In this document: one piece after another, positions 7,319-13,947 of the stretch | How the letters are laid out: each line of letters begins with the position of its first letter | How positions within the stretch are numbered: the stretch's first letter is position 1 | Source: Planctomycetota bacterium | GTDB taxonomy: Bacteria > Planctomycetota > Phycisphaerae > WQYP01 | Assembly (NCBI GenBank): GCA_021785155.1 | Contig: JAJYGE010000450.1 | Span: 1-15,772, forward strand | Length of the DNA: 15,772 bases | Direction: 5' to 3' | The notes under the pieces: generated by a model | Told to the model about the DNA's origin: nothing | Databases searched by the model: none | The model's input: only the letters and a program-made list of their open reading frames with translations | Position numbers and translations under genes: made by a program

Positions 7319-7387
7319 GCAGACCTTCCTGTCTGCCGCCGTATGCACTGCGGGTAGTCCCGGCGCACCGGGACGCACCGCAATCTA
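7319..7387. repeat. Paired hairpins in the plsX-fabH gap (REPIN-like or mRNA structure)
   Basis: Two perfect hairpins lie 20 bp apart: GCAGAC-6 nt-GTCTGC (7319-7336) and GTCCCGG-4 nt-CCGGGAC (7357-7374). The second is enclosed by a further TGCGG/CCGCA stem on the minus strand. The outer flanks, TGTGGTGC on one strand and TGCGGTGC on the other, resemble each other in inverted orientation, as in paired REP elements. Neither hairpin is followed by a U-tract in the direction of transcription, so a terminator is unlikely. Confidence 0.55.
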
Positions 7388-7438
7388 TTTACCGCCGGCC
7401 CGGCAAGCGTTGCAATTACACTAACGGGTTCAGGCGTT

Positions 7439-8437
7439 TTACGCCACCCGCTCGGCAAACCGGGCCGCAATACGTCCATTGATGTCATGGCCGGTGGCCT
7501 GTTTGGCGGCATGGACGGCGTTGCGAATCGCCCTGGCACCGGCCGAACCGTGCACCTTTAGAAACAGCCCCGCAACCCCCAGCAGAAGCGCACCGCCATA
7601 TTCTTCATGGTCATACAAACTGAAGGTCTTTTTAATAATCGGCCCAAGTTGTCCCGCCAGCGGTCCGGGAAGCTCCGCGATCTGCCCTTTAATTGTATGC
7701 AGCAGCGATCCACCCATACCCTCAATGACCTTGAGCACCACATTGCCGGTAAATCCATCGGTGATCACGACATCACAGCGGTCATTGAAGATATCCCGCC
7801 CCTCCACGTACCCAACAAAATTCAGCCCGGCGTCTTTTTCCAGCAACAGCCGCGTTTCTTTAACCAGCGTCGTGCCCTTCTCCTCTTCGGTGCCGATGTT
7901 CATGAGTCCCACGCGAGGATTTTCAATATCATATAGCGTTTGCGCGTAAACCGAGGCGAGAACCGCATATTGATAGAGGTGCGCGGGCTTGGGTTGTACA
8001 TTGGCACCCGCGTCACACAGCAGCACGCGGTTATGGCCATTGGGAATAGGAATGGCGATTCCGGGGCGCTCCACTCCGGGCAGCGCTTTGAGCATCAATA
8101 CTCCGGCCGCCACCAAAGCGCCGGTATTTCCGGCCGAAATAATCGCATCGGCCCCGCCGCCGGCGGCGAGCTTCACCATCCGCACAATAGAACTGTTACG
8201 TTTTTGCCGCACCGCTTCCACCGGTGATTCATCCATGCCGATGACCTGGGAAGCCGGTTCAATGCGCACATTACCATGAACAGACAGCACTGAGGCGAGT
8301 TTCTGGCGCAGCAATTCTTCCTGACCCACCAGAATCAGTTCGTCATCGGCATTAAGAAATTCCAACGCTTCAACCGCGCCCTGGATAATTTTATCCGGTG
8401 CGTGATCTCCACCCATGGCGTCTATTGCGATGCGCAT
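7439..8437 (-). CDS. plsX: Phosphate acyltransferase PlsX
   Basis: PlsX makes acyl-phosphate from acyl-ACP, which PlsY then uses to acylate glycerol-3-phosphate; it links fatty-acid synthesis to membrane lipid. From the ATG at 8437 the protein has 332 residues. It shows the family's N-terminal DAMGGDHAP (6-14), then ISAGNTGAL, CDAGANVQ, GYVEGRDIF and DVVITDGFTGNVVLK, all in the usual order. The frame extends to 8473, but MRIAIDAMGGDHAP is the canonical start and has GAGG 11 nt upstream. It lies 108 bp after rpmF and before fabH, the standard bacterial arrangement. Confidence 0.96.
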   Translation of the reverse strand: MRIAIDAMGGDHAPDKIIQGAVEALEFLNADDELILVGQEELLRQKLASVLSVHGNVRIEPASQVIGMDESPVEAVRQKRNSSIVRMVKLAAGGGADAIISAGNTGALVAAGVLMLKALPGVERPGIAIPIPNGHNRVLLCDAGANVQPKPAHLYQYAVLASVYAQTLYDIENPRVGLMNIGTEEEKGTTLVKETRLLLEKDAGLNFVGYVEGRDIFNDRCDVVITDGFTGNVVLKVIEGMGGSLLHTIKGQIAELPGPLAGQLGPIIKKTFSLYDHEEYGGALLLGVAGLFLKVHGSAGARAIRNAVHAAKQATGHDINGRIAARFAERVA

Positions 8438-8545
8438 CGCCCAACTTGCCTCAAAACTTACACCACAATCCAACCACTTTAGGAGAAATACGCTTCTCCC
8501 GCCGTATACCGCGGCCTGTTTATCTCAACGCTCCGGAGGGTCAGA

Positions 8546-8734
8546 CTATTTCTTGGTGGTTTCTTCAAGTTCCAGGCTCAGGCTGCGGTTGACATATCCG
8601 CAATTACCACACATGCGGTGCGGCAAGCGGCTTTGACCGCAACTGGGGCAACGCGTGCTGGCAACGCCAGTTAAAGCCTGATGCGCTCTCCGCATGCCTT
8701 TTCGGGATTTGCTGGTTCTTGCAACGGGTAACAT
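8546..8734 (-). CDS. rpmF: 50S ribosomal protein L32
   Basis: This is a small, basic, zinc-ribbon ribosomal protein of the large subunit, 62 residues. It opens with MLPVARTSKSRKGMRRAHQA, close to the L32 N-terminal pattern, and has four cysteines at 29, 32, 42 and 45 (CPSC...CGNC) for zinc binding. AAGGAG lies 8 nt before the ATG at 8734, so this start is preferred over the in-frame ATG at 8761, which lacks a site. It is first in the fatty-acid cluster, as in many bacteria. The DUF177 (YceD-like) gene that often precedes rpmF is absent here; upstream is repeat-rich non-coding DNA. Confidence 0.95.
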   Translation of the reverse strand: MLPVARTSKSRKGMRRAHQALTGVASTRCPSCGQSRLPHRMCGNCGYVNRSLSLELEETTKK

Positions 8735-8908
8735 ATCGTCTACTCCTTTGGATTGCGCCAATTTTGCCGCGCACGGGCTTTCGTCAGTACCATTTCTGAT
8801 CGGCGCATTATCCTTGTAACAAACGGCGGTAACGCCCTTGCGATAGCCGCTGTTACTCCAAGCTTCCGACCAAACCGGCTTTTACATTCCGGATCAACCG
8901 AGCCTAAT

Positions 8909-8937
8909 AAGGTAAGAATAATGCGCTGATAAGTCAA
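8909..8937 (-). promoter_or_regulatory. Possible promoter for the rpmF-plsX-fab cluster
   Basis: On the minus strand TTGACT (8937-8932; 5/6 match) is followed after 17 bp by TACCTT (8914-8909; 3/6 match). It lies about 175 bp upstream of rpmF, with no gene between. The -35 is good, the -10 weak. It is the best candidate I can see for the head of the cluster. Confidence 0.3.
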
Positions 8938-8947
8938 GAAGAGGCAT

Positions 8948-8967
8948 CCCCGATGAGTCATCGCGGG
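8948..8967. repeat. Palindromic dispersed repeat, copy 1
   Basis: CCCCGATGAGTCATCGCGGG folds as CCC-CGATG, loop AGT, CATCG-(C)-GGG. The identical 20-mer occurs at 13713-13732. In both places a GGCC follows within about 15 bp. This is REP-like behaviour. Confidence 0.75.
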
Positions 8968-9121
8968 GCCTGTGGCCGATTCTGCAACGCGGCGGGGCCG
9001 CCAGCATTTAGGAGTTGTGGGTTAGGAGTTAGAAGTTAGGAGTCGTTTTACAGTATTGGTCAGTATTGATCAGTAATTTCAGAATTGCGCGGAATGGGCG
9101 CGGGCTGTTGGCTACAACGAA

Positions 9122-9338
9122 CAACGAAACGCTGCTCTCAACGAGAAATGGGCGACGGACGGCGGGGGGGGGGTAACCGCAAAGAAGCACAAGAACGCAA
9201 AGACGGGCGATTACGACGCCGGATTTACCATCCCGATCACGGGTATTTAAGCCGGTGTCATCGGGATAAACTCTAACACAACGACGTGGGGAAGTTGGTT
9301 CACCACAGAGGGAGCCGAGGTAAACGGAGGAGGTATCC
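9122..9338 (+). repeat. Direct duplication of about 215 bp, unit 1
   Basis: This unit is nearly identical to 9378-9592, with 39 bp between them. I count about six substitutions plus a G-tract of 10 here against 7 there and one single-base indel. It contains an AACCGCAAAGAAGCACAAGA copy, an ATCCCGAT...ATCGGGAT inverted repeat (9230-9267), and a CACCACAGAGGG...GAGGTAAACGGAGG segment. No protein is supported. Confidence 0.9.
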
Positions 9339-9377
9339 GGTGCGGCGGCTAGAGCACGACGATGGGACGACACGCTT

Positions 9378-9592
9378 CAACGAAACGCTGCTCTCAACGA
9401 GAAATGGGCGACGGACGGCGGGGGGGTAACCGCAAAGAAGCACAAGAACGGAAACACGGGCGATTACGACGACGGAATTTACCATCCCGATCACGGGTAT
9501 TTAAGCCGGTGTCATCGGGATAAACTCTGACACAACGACGTGGGGAAGTTGGTTCACCACAGAGGGGGCCGAGGTAAACGGAGGAGGTATCC
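9378..9592 (+). repeat. Direct duplication of about 215 bp, unit 2
   Basis: Second copy of the unit at 9122-9338, ending at the same GAGGTAAACGGAGGAGGTAT sequence. The high identity points to a recent duplication. The sequence right after it contains a short internal repeat (GTCGCCGTGGTCGTCGCCGT, about 9628-9647). Confidence 0.9.
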
Positions 9593-9719
9593 TCCGCTAC
9601 CCTCCGCGACCTCGTGGTAATTATCGTCGCCGTGGTCGTCGCCGTCCGTCCAACTTTGTGGCCCGGTAGCGCCCGGACAATAACTGTCCGCATGGGGTGG
9701 TAAACATATCCATATTGAA

Positions 9720-9749
9720 CGTTCGGGTGTTCCGAATGCTGCTTTTTTT
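9720..9749 (+). terminator. Terminator-like hairpin with T-tract ahead of the 9766 gene
   Basis: CGTTCGG (9720-9726) pairs with CCGAATG (9732-9738) over a 5-nt loop, one pair being G-T. Seven T residues follow at 9743-9749. It ends only 16 bp before the ATG at 9766, so it could act as an attenuator. The stem is short and the 4-nt gap before the T-tract weakens the case. Confidence 0.3.
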
Positions 9750-9765
9750 AGTGAAGGGAAAACTC

Positions 9766-10290
9766 ATGAATTCGTTTCTCAATGGCGTGCTGAAGTTGCT
9801 GGGTATTCTGGTATTGACGGGAGTCGCGCCGGGAATTTTGCTGGTGGCGGTCGCTCTGTTCTCGTTGGGGAGCCATCAGGCCGCTAAAACCGCCAAACAG
9901 GCGCGGAAAAACGCGGCCATCGAGGTACTGCGTATGTACGCCAGCCCGCCGAACCGCACGCTGGCCTGGCGGTTCTACCTCGTTAAAAACACCAGCGGAA
10001 AAACGATCACGGCATTGAAGTTCAGGGTGACGGTGTATAACAAGCTCAACGAACGAGTTGATCGCACCGTGGTCCGCGTTACCAAGCCGATTGCGGCGCA
10101 TGCTGAAGTTTATTGTGATCTATATTCATTATTCGATGCCGATACCGGCCTGCCTACGGACAGCGGAATTTGCGTGGACCGTACGGACAAGCGGCTCGTG
10201 AACTTTGCAAAGAAGGAAGTGGGCTGCAAACCGAAGGACCTGCTGGTGCACTACCCATACAAAGTGAAAGTCCTTGCCGTGGCGTACTGA
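9766..10290 (+). CDS. Hypothetical membrane-anchored protein with FxLYD-like beta domain
   Basis: The function is not recognised. From the ATG at 9766 (AAGGG 7 nt upstream) the protein has 174 residues. It has a short N-terminus, one long hydrophobic segment (about 8-34) and a basic Ala/Lys-rich linker (38-50). A compact region at about 66-120 follows, with RFYLVKNTSGKTITALKFRV and a following VTVYNKLNERVDRTV. That pattern (a polar NTSGKTI turn before alternating hydrophobic strands) resembles FxLYD/DUF3426-like extracytoplasmic beta-sandwich domains. The in-frame start at 9697 is rejected: it has no ribosome site and would span the hairpin at 9720. The C-terminus ends in VHYPYKVKVLAVAY. The likely place is the outer face of the cytoplasmic membrane. 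The gene stands alone, before a REPIN-like element. Confidence 0.7.
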   Translation: MNSFLNGVLKLLGILVLTGVAPGILLVAVALFSLGSHQAAKTAKQARKNAAIEVLRMYASPPNRTLAWRFYLVKNTSGKTITALKFRVTVYNKLNERVDRTVVRVTKPIAAHAEVYCDLYSLFDADTGLPTDSGICVDRTDKRLVNFAKKEVGCKPKDLLVHYPYKVKVLAVAY

Positions 10291-10322
10291 AGATATACTC
10301 AACGCGGCCTGTGGCGGGACAT

Positions 10323-10401
10323 TTGTAGCAGGCACGGTCCCTCGTGCCATTGGCGTGGCTTTGCAGCCGTATAACGGCATCAGGGACGATGCCTACTACA
10401 A
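10323..10401. repeat. REPIN-like element: two inverted hairpin arms with complementary loops
   Basis: The arms 10323-10348 and 10376-10401 are inverted copies of each other (21 of 26 positions). Each arm also folds on its own with a perfect 6-bp stem: GGCACG-GTCCCT-CGTGCC and GGCATC-AGGGAC-GATGCC. The two hexanucleotide loops are exact reverse complements. A small GGCT-TTGC-AGCC hairpin lies between the arms. The layout is that of paired REP sequences. It starts 33 bp after the stop of the 9766 gene. Confidence 0.75.
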
Positions 10402-10588
10402 TAGTCGCCGCTGATAATTAATGCTATTTTTGGATGTATCCTCAATGTCCGCGCCGATTATAGCGCTCCGCCGTTTGACGCCGGTTGGATGGATAAGTAA
10501 GGTGGCACCACAGTGATATTTGCGGCAAAGCACGTCTTCCCCGCCGTGCGTTTGGCCAAGTCAGCGAAGCGGGGAAAAGGAGAACCTG

Positions 10589-12439
10589 ATGTTGCCCGAT
10601 GATCCCAATACAAAATCCGAGGTGCTCTCGCTCGAAAGGATCGCCCTTTGGTATGATGGCACAACAGTCGATGAACAGTCTCGGACGAGAATTGATGCTG
10701 AGAGGCAGACCGTCGGCCGCGTGGAAGTTCCCGTGCTCCAGCGCGGCTTGGTCTGGCGACCCCACCAAGTGGAAATGTTTTGGGATTCCCTTCTGCGTGG
10801 GTTTCCGGTTGGCTCGCTCGTATTGTGTCGCAAAATCGAAGGCCAGATGAGGAAGCCGCCTGACGGGGGCCAGGCGAGGAAGTCTGGCGACGGCGTGACG
10901 CACCACCTGCTCGACGGGCAACAGCGTTGCGACGCCATCCGTCTCGGCTTTACAGATCCCTTCCTGGCGGGCGGCGACGGGGATCCTCTGGCACCCGTCC
11001 TCTGGCTGGATTTGAATCCCAACCTGCCAGACAACACCACAAGGGAGTATCTCGCACGAATTACGACCTCCGCCCACCCTTGGGGCTACCGCAATAACGA
11101 TAGCGCCGACAGGATCAGCGCGGCGGAAATGCGTAAGGCGCAGGGCGGCGACGGCCGCGCAGCACAAGAGGGCCACAAACGCCCCTCGCCGTGGGCGTTG
11201 TCGCCCTATTTTTCCAAGGCTCCCGTGCCCCTGGCGTGGCTGGCGGCAGCCGAGACGCCGACCGCCGCGGCACTGCGCGACCAACTCCTGCGCCGGCTGG
11301 AAGCCTTAAGCAGTGACCGCCTCAATTGGCCGTGCAAGACGATCAAGTTCCTGACGGAGGAGAAGGGCGATGATCTCGATCAAAAGCTGGACCGCATCAG
11401 GAGTGCCTTGGTCCGGGCCAAAGGCACAACAATTGTTGCCCTGATGGCACCGGATGGCCTGCTTGACGAGACGACGCGCGAATCGCGGTGCCGAGGCTTG
11501 GAAACCGCGCAGGACGTCACCGACATATCAAACGTCGAGCACCTGTTCCAACGCCTGAATCAGCTTGGAACTCCCCTGAACGGCGAAGAATTGGCGTATT
11601 CAATGATCAAGGCCTATTGGCCCAAACTTGCAACGCACGTTGATGGAGTGAAAAACAGGCACATGCCTGCGTCGCGCATGGTAGCGCTTGCTGTCCGGGT
11701 AGCCCTCGCAGATGAAAAGATCGAGCGCCTGCCGCAGCCGCTCGGAGTCAGCCAGATTCGGTCTCTGGCAGGGAAAGAGGATCGCAGAATCACTGGCTTC
11801 GTGATCGGAAATGGTAACGGCCCACTCGCCCGAGCAAGCTCGCGGGTGGAGAAGTGGTTGAGATATTCGGACGAGGAGAACCCGGCCGGCTTTCTGCCGG
11901 TACAGCTGACCCGCTTCGCTATGAAGTCGCCCGACCTATACCTGCTCCTCCTGTGGATCGCGAACCGGGCGGTAGATGCCTCGAATAATCCCGACGAAGA
12001 TGGGGATTTGGCGAAGGCAGCGCGGTTGCTGATTTCCTGGGGACATTGGTTCGCGTCCGACAAGGGGAAGCTCGCCAACCGCATCTATGCTGAATGCGTT
12101 CGGAACGGCCCGTCTTTCGTTGGCGCGATCACCCAAGGCCTCAAGGCGGCGCGGGAAGGGGATGATCCGCTTCTTGCCCCCCTCCCAAAGGTGGAGGAGT
12201 TCGAGAAATTTTTGGCCCTGCCTCAGGAGGGGGTTGAAGAGTGGGACTGGTCGCGCCTTGCGAATGACAAAAATGGCAACCCCGATAAGGAACGCAGGCA
12301 AATTCTTGATCGCGTGGTGTTCCGGGTTATCTGGAACAAGGATCTGCTTTTGTACGCCCAGCGCCGTTACCTCGCCGAAACGTTCGGGGACTACGACCCC
12401 TCCGAAAAAGACATGTGGGAGGATTACAACTGTCCATGA
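10589..12439 (+). CDS. DUF262 domain protein, product as actually terminated (616 residues)
   Basis: This is the part of the broken gene translated up to the premature TGA. It keeps the complete DUF262 module (about 40-345) and the helical middle region (about 350-610). It lacks the nuclease motif, ending at EKDMWEDYNCP. If stable, it would be a nucleotide-sensing half without its cutting half. In GmrSD-type enzymes the DUF262 part is associated with NTP use and the HNH part with DNA cleavage, so the truncated form is predicted to be inactive in restriction. The upstream region has TTGACG (10475-10480) with only a weak -10. It has no partner methylase or helicase in the window. Confidence 0.8.
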   Translation: MLPDDPNTKSEVLSLERIALWYDGTTVDEQSRTRIDAERQTVGRVEVPVLQRGLVWRPHQVEMFWDSLLRGFPVGSLVLCRKIEGQMRKPPDGGQARKSGDGVTHHLLDGQQRCDAIRLGFTDPFLAGGDGDPLAPVLWLDLNPNLPDNTTREYLARITTSAHPWGYRNNDSADRISAAEMRKAQGGDGRAAQEGHKRPSPWALSPYFSKAPVPLAWLAAAETPTAAALRDQLLRRLEALSSDRLNWPCKTIKFLTEEKGDDLDQKLDRIRSALVRAKGTTIVALMAPDGLLDETTRESRCRGLETAQDVTDISNVEHLFQRLNQLGTPLNGEELAYSMIKAYWPKLATHVDGVKNRHMPASRMVALAVRVALADEKIERLPQPLGVSQIRSLAGKEDRRITGFVIGNGNGPLARASSRVEKWLRYSDEENPAGFLPVQLTRFAMKSPDLYLLLLWIANRAVDASNNPDEDGDLAKAARLLISWGHWFASDKGKLANRIYAECVRNGPSFVGAITQGLKAAREGDDPLLAPLPKVEEFEKFLALPQEGVEEWDWSRLANDKNGNPDKERRQILDRVVFRVIWNKDLLLYAQRRYLAETFGDYDPSEKDMWEDYNCP

Positions 12440-12811
12440 GACTACGACCACATTCTTGCGCATTATTACACTTATTACAAGCAAGGGCGCATGAAGAAGT
12501 TTAGCAGTAAATGGGTTGGCACGATCGGCAATCTCAGGGCTTGGCCAGCCGAGAATAACCGGTCGGACCAGAAAGACTTGGCAAAAGATAAAATCAAAAC
12601 CCCCGAGGACCGCGCAGGCAGCTTCCTGGGGGACGGGGAAATTCCGCATTTTTCGTATGGACATTCGGTACGGGACAATGCGGGCGACGCATTATCCTTT
12701 GCGATGGCGTGCTGGCAACGGACTGTCCGCATCTACAGGGATTGGTTCGAATCGCTGGAAATTGAAAAGCTGCTTAAGCCGCCGGAACGCGCGGAAGCAG
12801 CCCCGCAGTAG
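10589..12811 (+). pseudogene. DUF262/HNH (GmrSD-type) restriction-like protein, interrupted by an in-frame TGA
   Basis: The whole frame would encode 740 residues, but TGA at 12437-12439 stops it after residue 616. Related proteins are type IV or phage-defence enzymes: a DUF262 domain coupled to an HNH (DUF1524-type) nuclease. DUF262 hallmarks are present: VPVLQRGLVWRPHQVE (47-62), GFPVGSLVL (71-79), HLLDGQQR (106-113) and FQRLNQLGTPLNGEEL (320-335). Past the stop, in the same frame and without a gap, come DYDHIL (618-623), then IGNLRAWPAENNRSDQKDLA, an HNH-like layout with the His in DYDHI. Relatives usually read PWDYDHI here, so TGA most likely replaces TGG (Trp617) by one base. The ATG at 12491 cannot restore activity because it starts after the DYDHI histidine. 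The start at 10589 has AAGGAG 6 nt upstream and is preferred over TTG 10520. Sequencing error must be excluded. Confidence 0.85.
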
Positions 12812-12982
12812 CTGCCGCGATCAGCGAAGCGCTGGGGCGGGACGCGAAGCGATCCTGGCGAAAATACGCTCCGAGCGGCTATGTCTTCAAAGTGCTATCA
12901 GCGGCCTTCGGACATTCTGCCGCAGCGCAATGCAAAGAGAACAGGATGATATAGCCTTATTTTTACACTGAAGGAAGGTCGC
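12812..12982. other. Short gap between the broken DUF262 gene and the exonuclease stub
   Basis: 171 bp without a gene. It contains two GCGAAGCG stretches (about 12824 and 12844) like the GCGAAGCG at 10564-10571 just ahead of the DUF262 start. I see no promoter or terminator I would defend. Confidence 0.4.
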
Positions 12983-13087
12983 ATGAAATTTGTCGCCATT
13001 GATTTTGAAACCGCCAATTACAGTGACTTGAGCATTTGCGCTACTGGGCTGGCGGTGTTTGAAACTAATAGGGACGGCCACTTGTAA
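12983..13087 (+). pseudogene. Truncated DnaQ-like (DEDD) 3'-5' exonuclease, N-terminal 34 residues
   Basis: After a good ribosome site (GAAGGAAGG just before GTCGC-ATG) the frame reads MKFVAIDFETANYSDLSICA and continues TGLAVFETNRDGHL before TAA. That is the start of a DnaQ/PolC-type exonuclease, with the ExoI motif DxE (D7, E9 in IDFET). The ExoII and ExoIII motifs, which hold the other metal ligands, are missing, and no downstream frame within 300 bp resembles them. It is therefore a relic or an abruptly truncated gene. It was too short to appear as an ordinary gene. The similarity is short, but DFETANYS...ICA.GLAVFE is characteristic of the family. Confidence 0.65.
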
Positions 13088-13947
13088 AACCTGCATGATG
13101 AATGTAGCTGCGGCTGCAGGTGTGCCTGGCGTCATGACATTGATTTCCTTTGTCGATGTTTTGCCTGGCGGTATAATCTGTTCCGGATTGCATATAGAGG
13201 AATATATCGTTGGTCGCAGCGGATGAAATAATTTTGAAGCGCAAATCCGGCGGCCCCGCCTCCCGTTGTCGGCTTGGTGCTCTTTACGCCTGATACCATT
13301 TCCGACGTTACCACCACCCGTGCGGAGCGGCCTGTCGGAGCCAGGCGAAGCAGGGGTGCGGGTAACTCGGGTAAGGCCGCTGCCAACGGCGTTTTAGTGA
13401 CGCCTGTGGCGGTCAGTATCATGGATGGTGGCAGGACCGTCCATGCTTGCCAATGACCTTGTTCAGCGGGTCTGAGCTATTCGTCGGGAAGGCTATAGGA
13501 TCGCAGAAAGAGGGATAATGCGCAACGGCGCTTAAACGTTAAGGATCAGGCCCCAAGAGACCTGGCGTGGCAATTTTTCCGGGCGCCCGTGGATTTTCCG
13601 CGCAAAACGCGCGGTGCAAGCACACGCGGCTAAAATGGGATCGGGTTTCACGGTACACTGCCCGGATGTATTGCCACACCCGAGAGACCTGGCGGAATCT
13701 GTCACACGCCCTCCCCGATGAGTCATCGCGGGTGATTTATGGCCTGGTGCTCTGTCGAGCGCTGTTCCACCCATTATTACCTGCGTTATTTATTTGCGAT
13801 GCCGTAACTGGCGATTATCCATGCCGTGTGCGATACTTCAACGCAAGTCGCTGCGGGTAACGCCCCGGGCTGTGATCCCGGCGGAGGCTCGAATCAACGC
13901 CCGGTATATGTAACGAAACTTTGGAAATGCACGGAGACCTTGGCACC
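13088..13947. other. Non-coding or decayed region between the exonuclease stub and the aminotransferase
   Basis: About 860 bp with no gene I can support. Open frames on the minus strand (12887-13135 and 13132-13422) overlap by ATGA but have no recognisable family and are rich in low-complexity Ala/Thr/Gly. AGAGACCTGGCG occurs twice (13556-13567 and 13684-13695). A second copy of the palindromic repeat lies at 13713-13732, and a tRNA-like anticodon hairpin at about 13866-13882. This could be the eroded remainder of the exonuclease locus. Confidence 0.55.
13713..13732. repeat. Palindromic dispersed repeat, copy 2
   Basis: Exact second copy of CCCCGATGAGTCATCGCGGG, the same orientation as at 8948-8967, nearly 4.8 kb away. 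It is again intergenic and again followed by GGCC shortly after. Confidence 0.75.

Larger units (their letters stand above)
8735..9765. other. Non-coding, repeat-rich region between rpmF and the anchored protein gene
   Basis: About 1 kb without a credible gene. The open frames on the minus strand (9029-9693) are translations of the repeat below and resemble each other only because of it. Contents in order: candidate rpmF promoter, a palindromic repeat (8948-8967), degenerate GTTAGGA tandem units (about 9008-9044), CAGTATTGGT-type tandem units (9051-9076), a direct duplication of about 215 bp (9122-9592), and a terminator-like hairpin (9720-9749). Confidence 0.7.

Noticed and set aside
8740..8961. 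73-residue frame upstream of rpmF
   Set aside because: Overlaps the rpmF ribosome site, has no DUF177 features, and lies over the likely promoter.
9029..9693. Minus-strand frames with similar peptides such as SVYLG.LCGEPTSP
   Set aside because: They resemble each other only because they translate the two copies of the 215-bp DNA duplication; frames break at the G-tract.
10442..11284. 280-residue open frame on the minus strand
   Set aside because: Lies opposite the DUF262 coding sequence, has no family character, and its residues are a by-product of the GC-rich codons on the other strand.
12437..12439. TGA as a sense codon (code 4 or 25) or selenocysteine
   Set aside because: TGA is the natural stop of acpP, fabF and the 9766 gene here. 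Family alignment expects Trp, not Cys/Sec, and no selenocysteine-type hairpin was recognised right after the stop.
11936..12664. 242-residue open frame on the minus strand
   Set aside because: Antisense to the DUF262/HNH gene, including the nuclease motif on the plus strand; no recognisable protein.
12887..13422. Two minus-strand frames overlapping by ATGA, as in translational coupling
   Set aside because: Low-complexity composition, no family resemblance, and the first overlaps the exonuclease stub antisense. Kept only as a remark in the region note.
13567..13860. 97-residue plus-strand frame
   Set aside because: No ribosome site, contains the palindromic repeat, and has no domain-like pattern.
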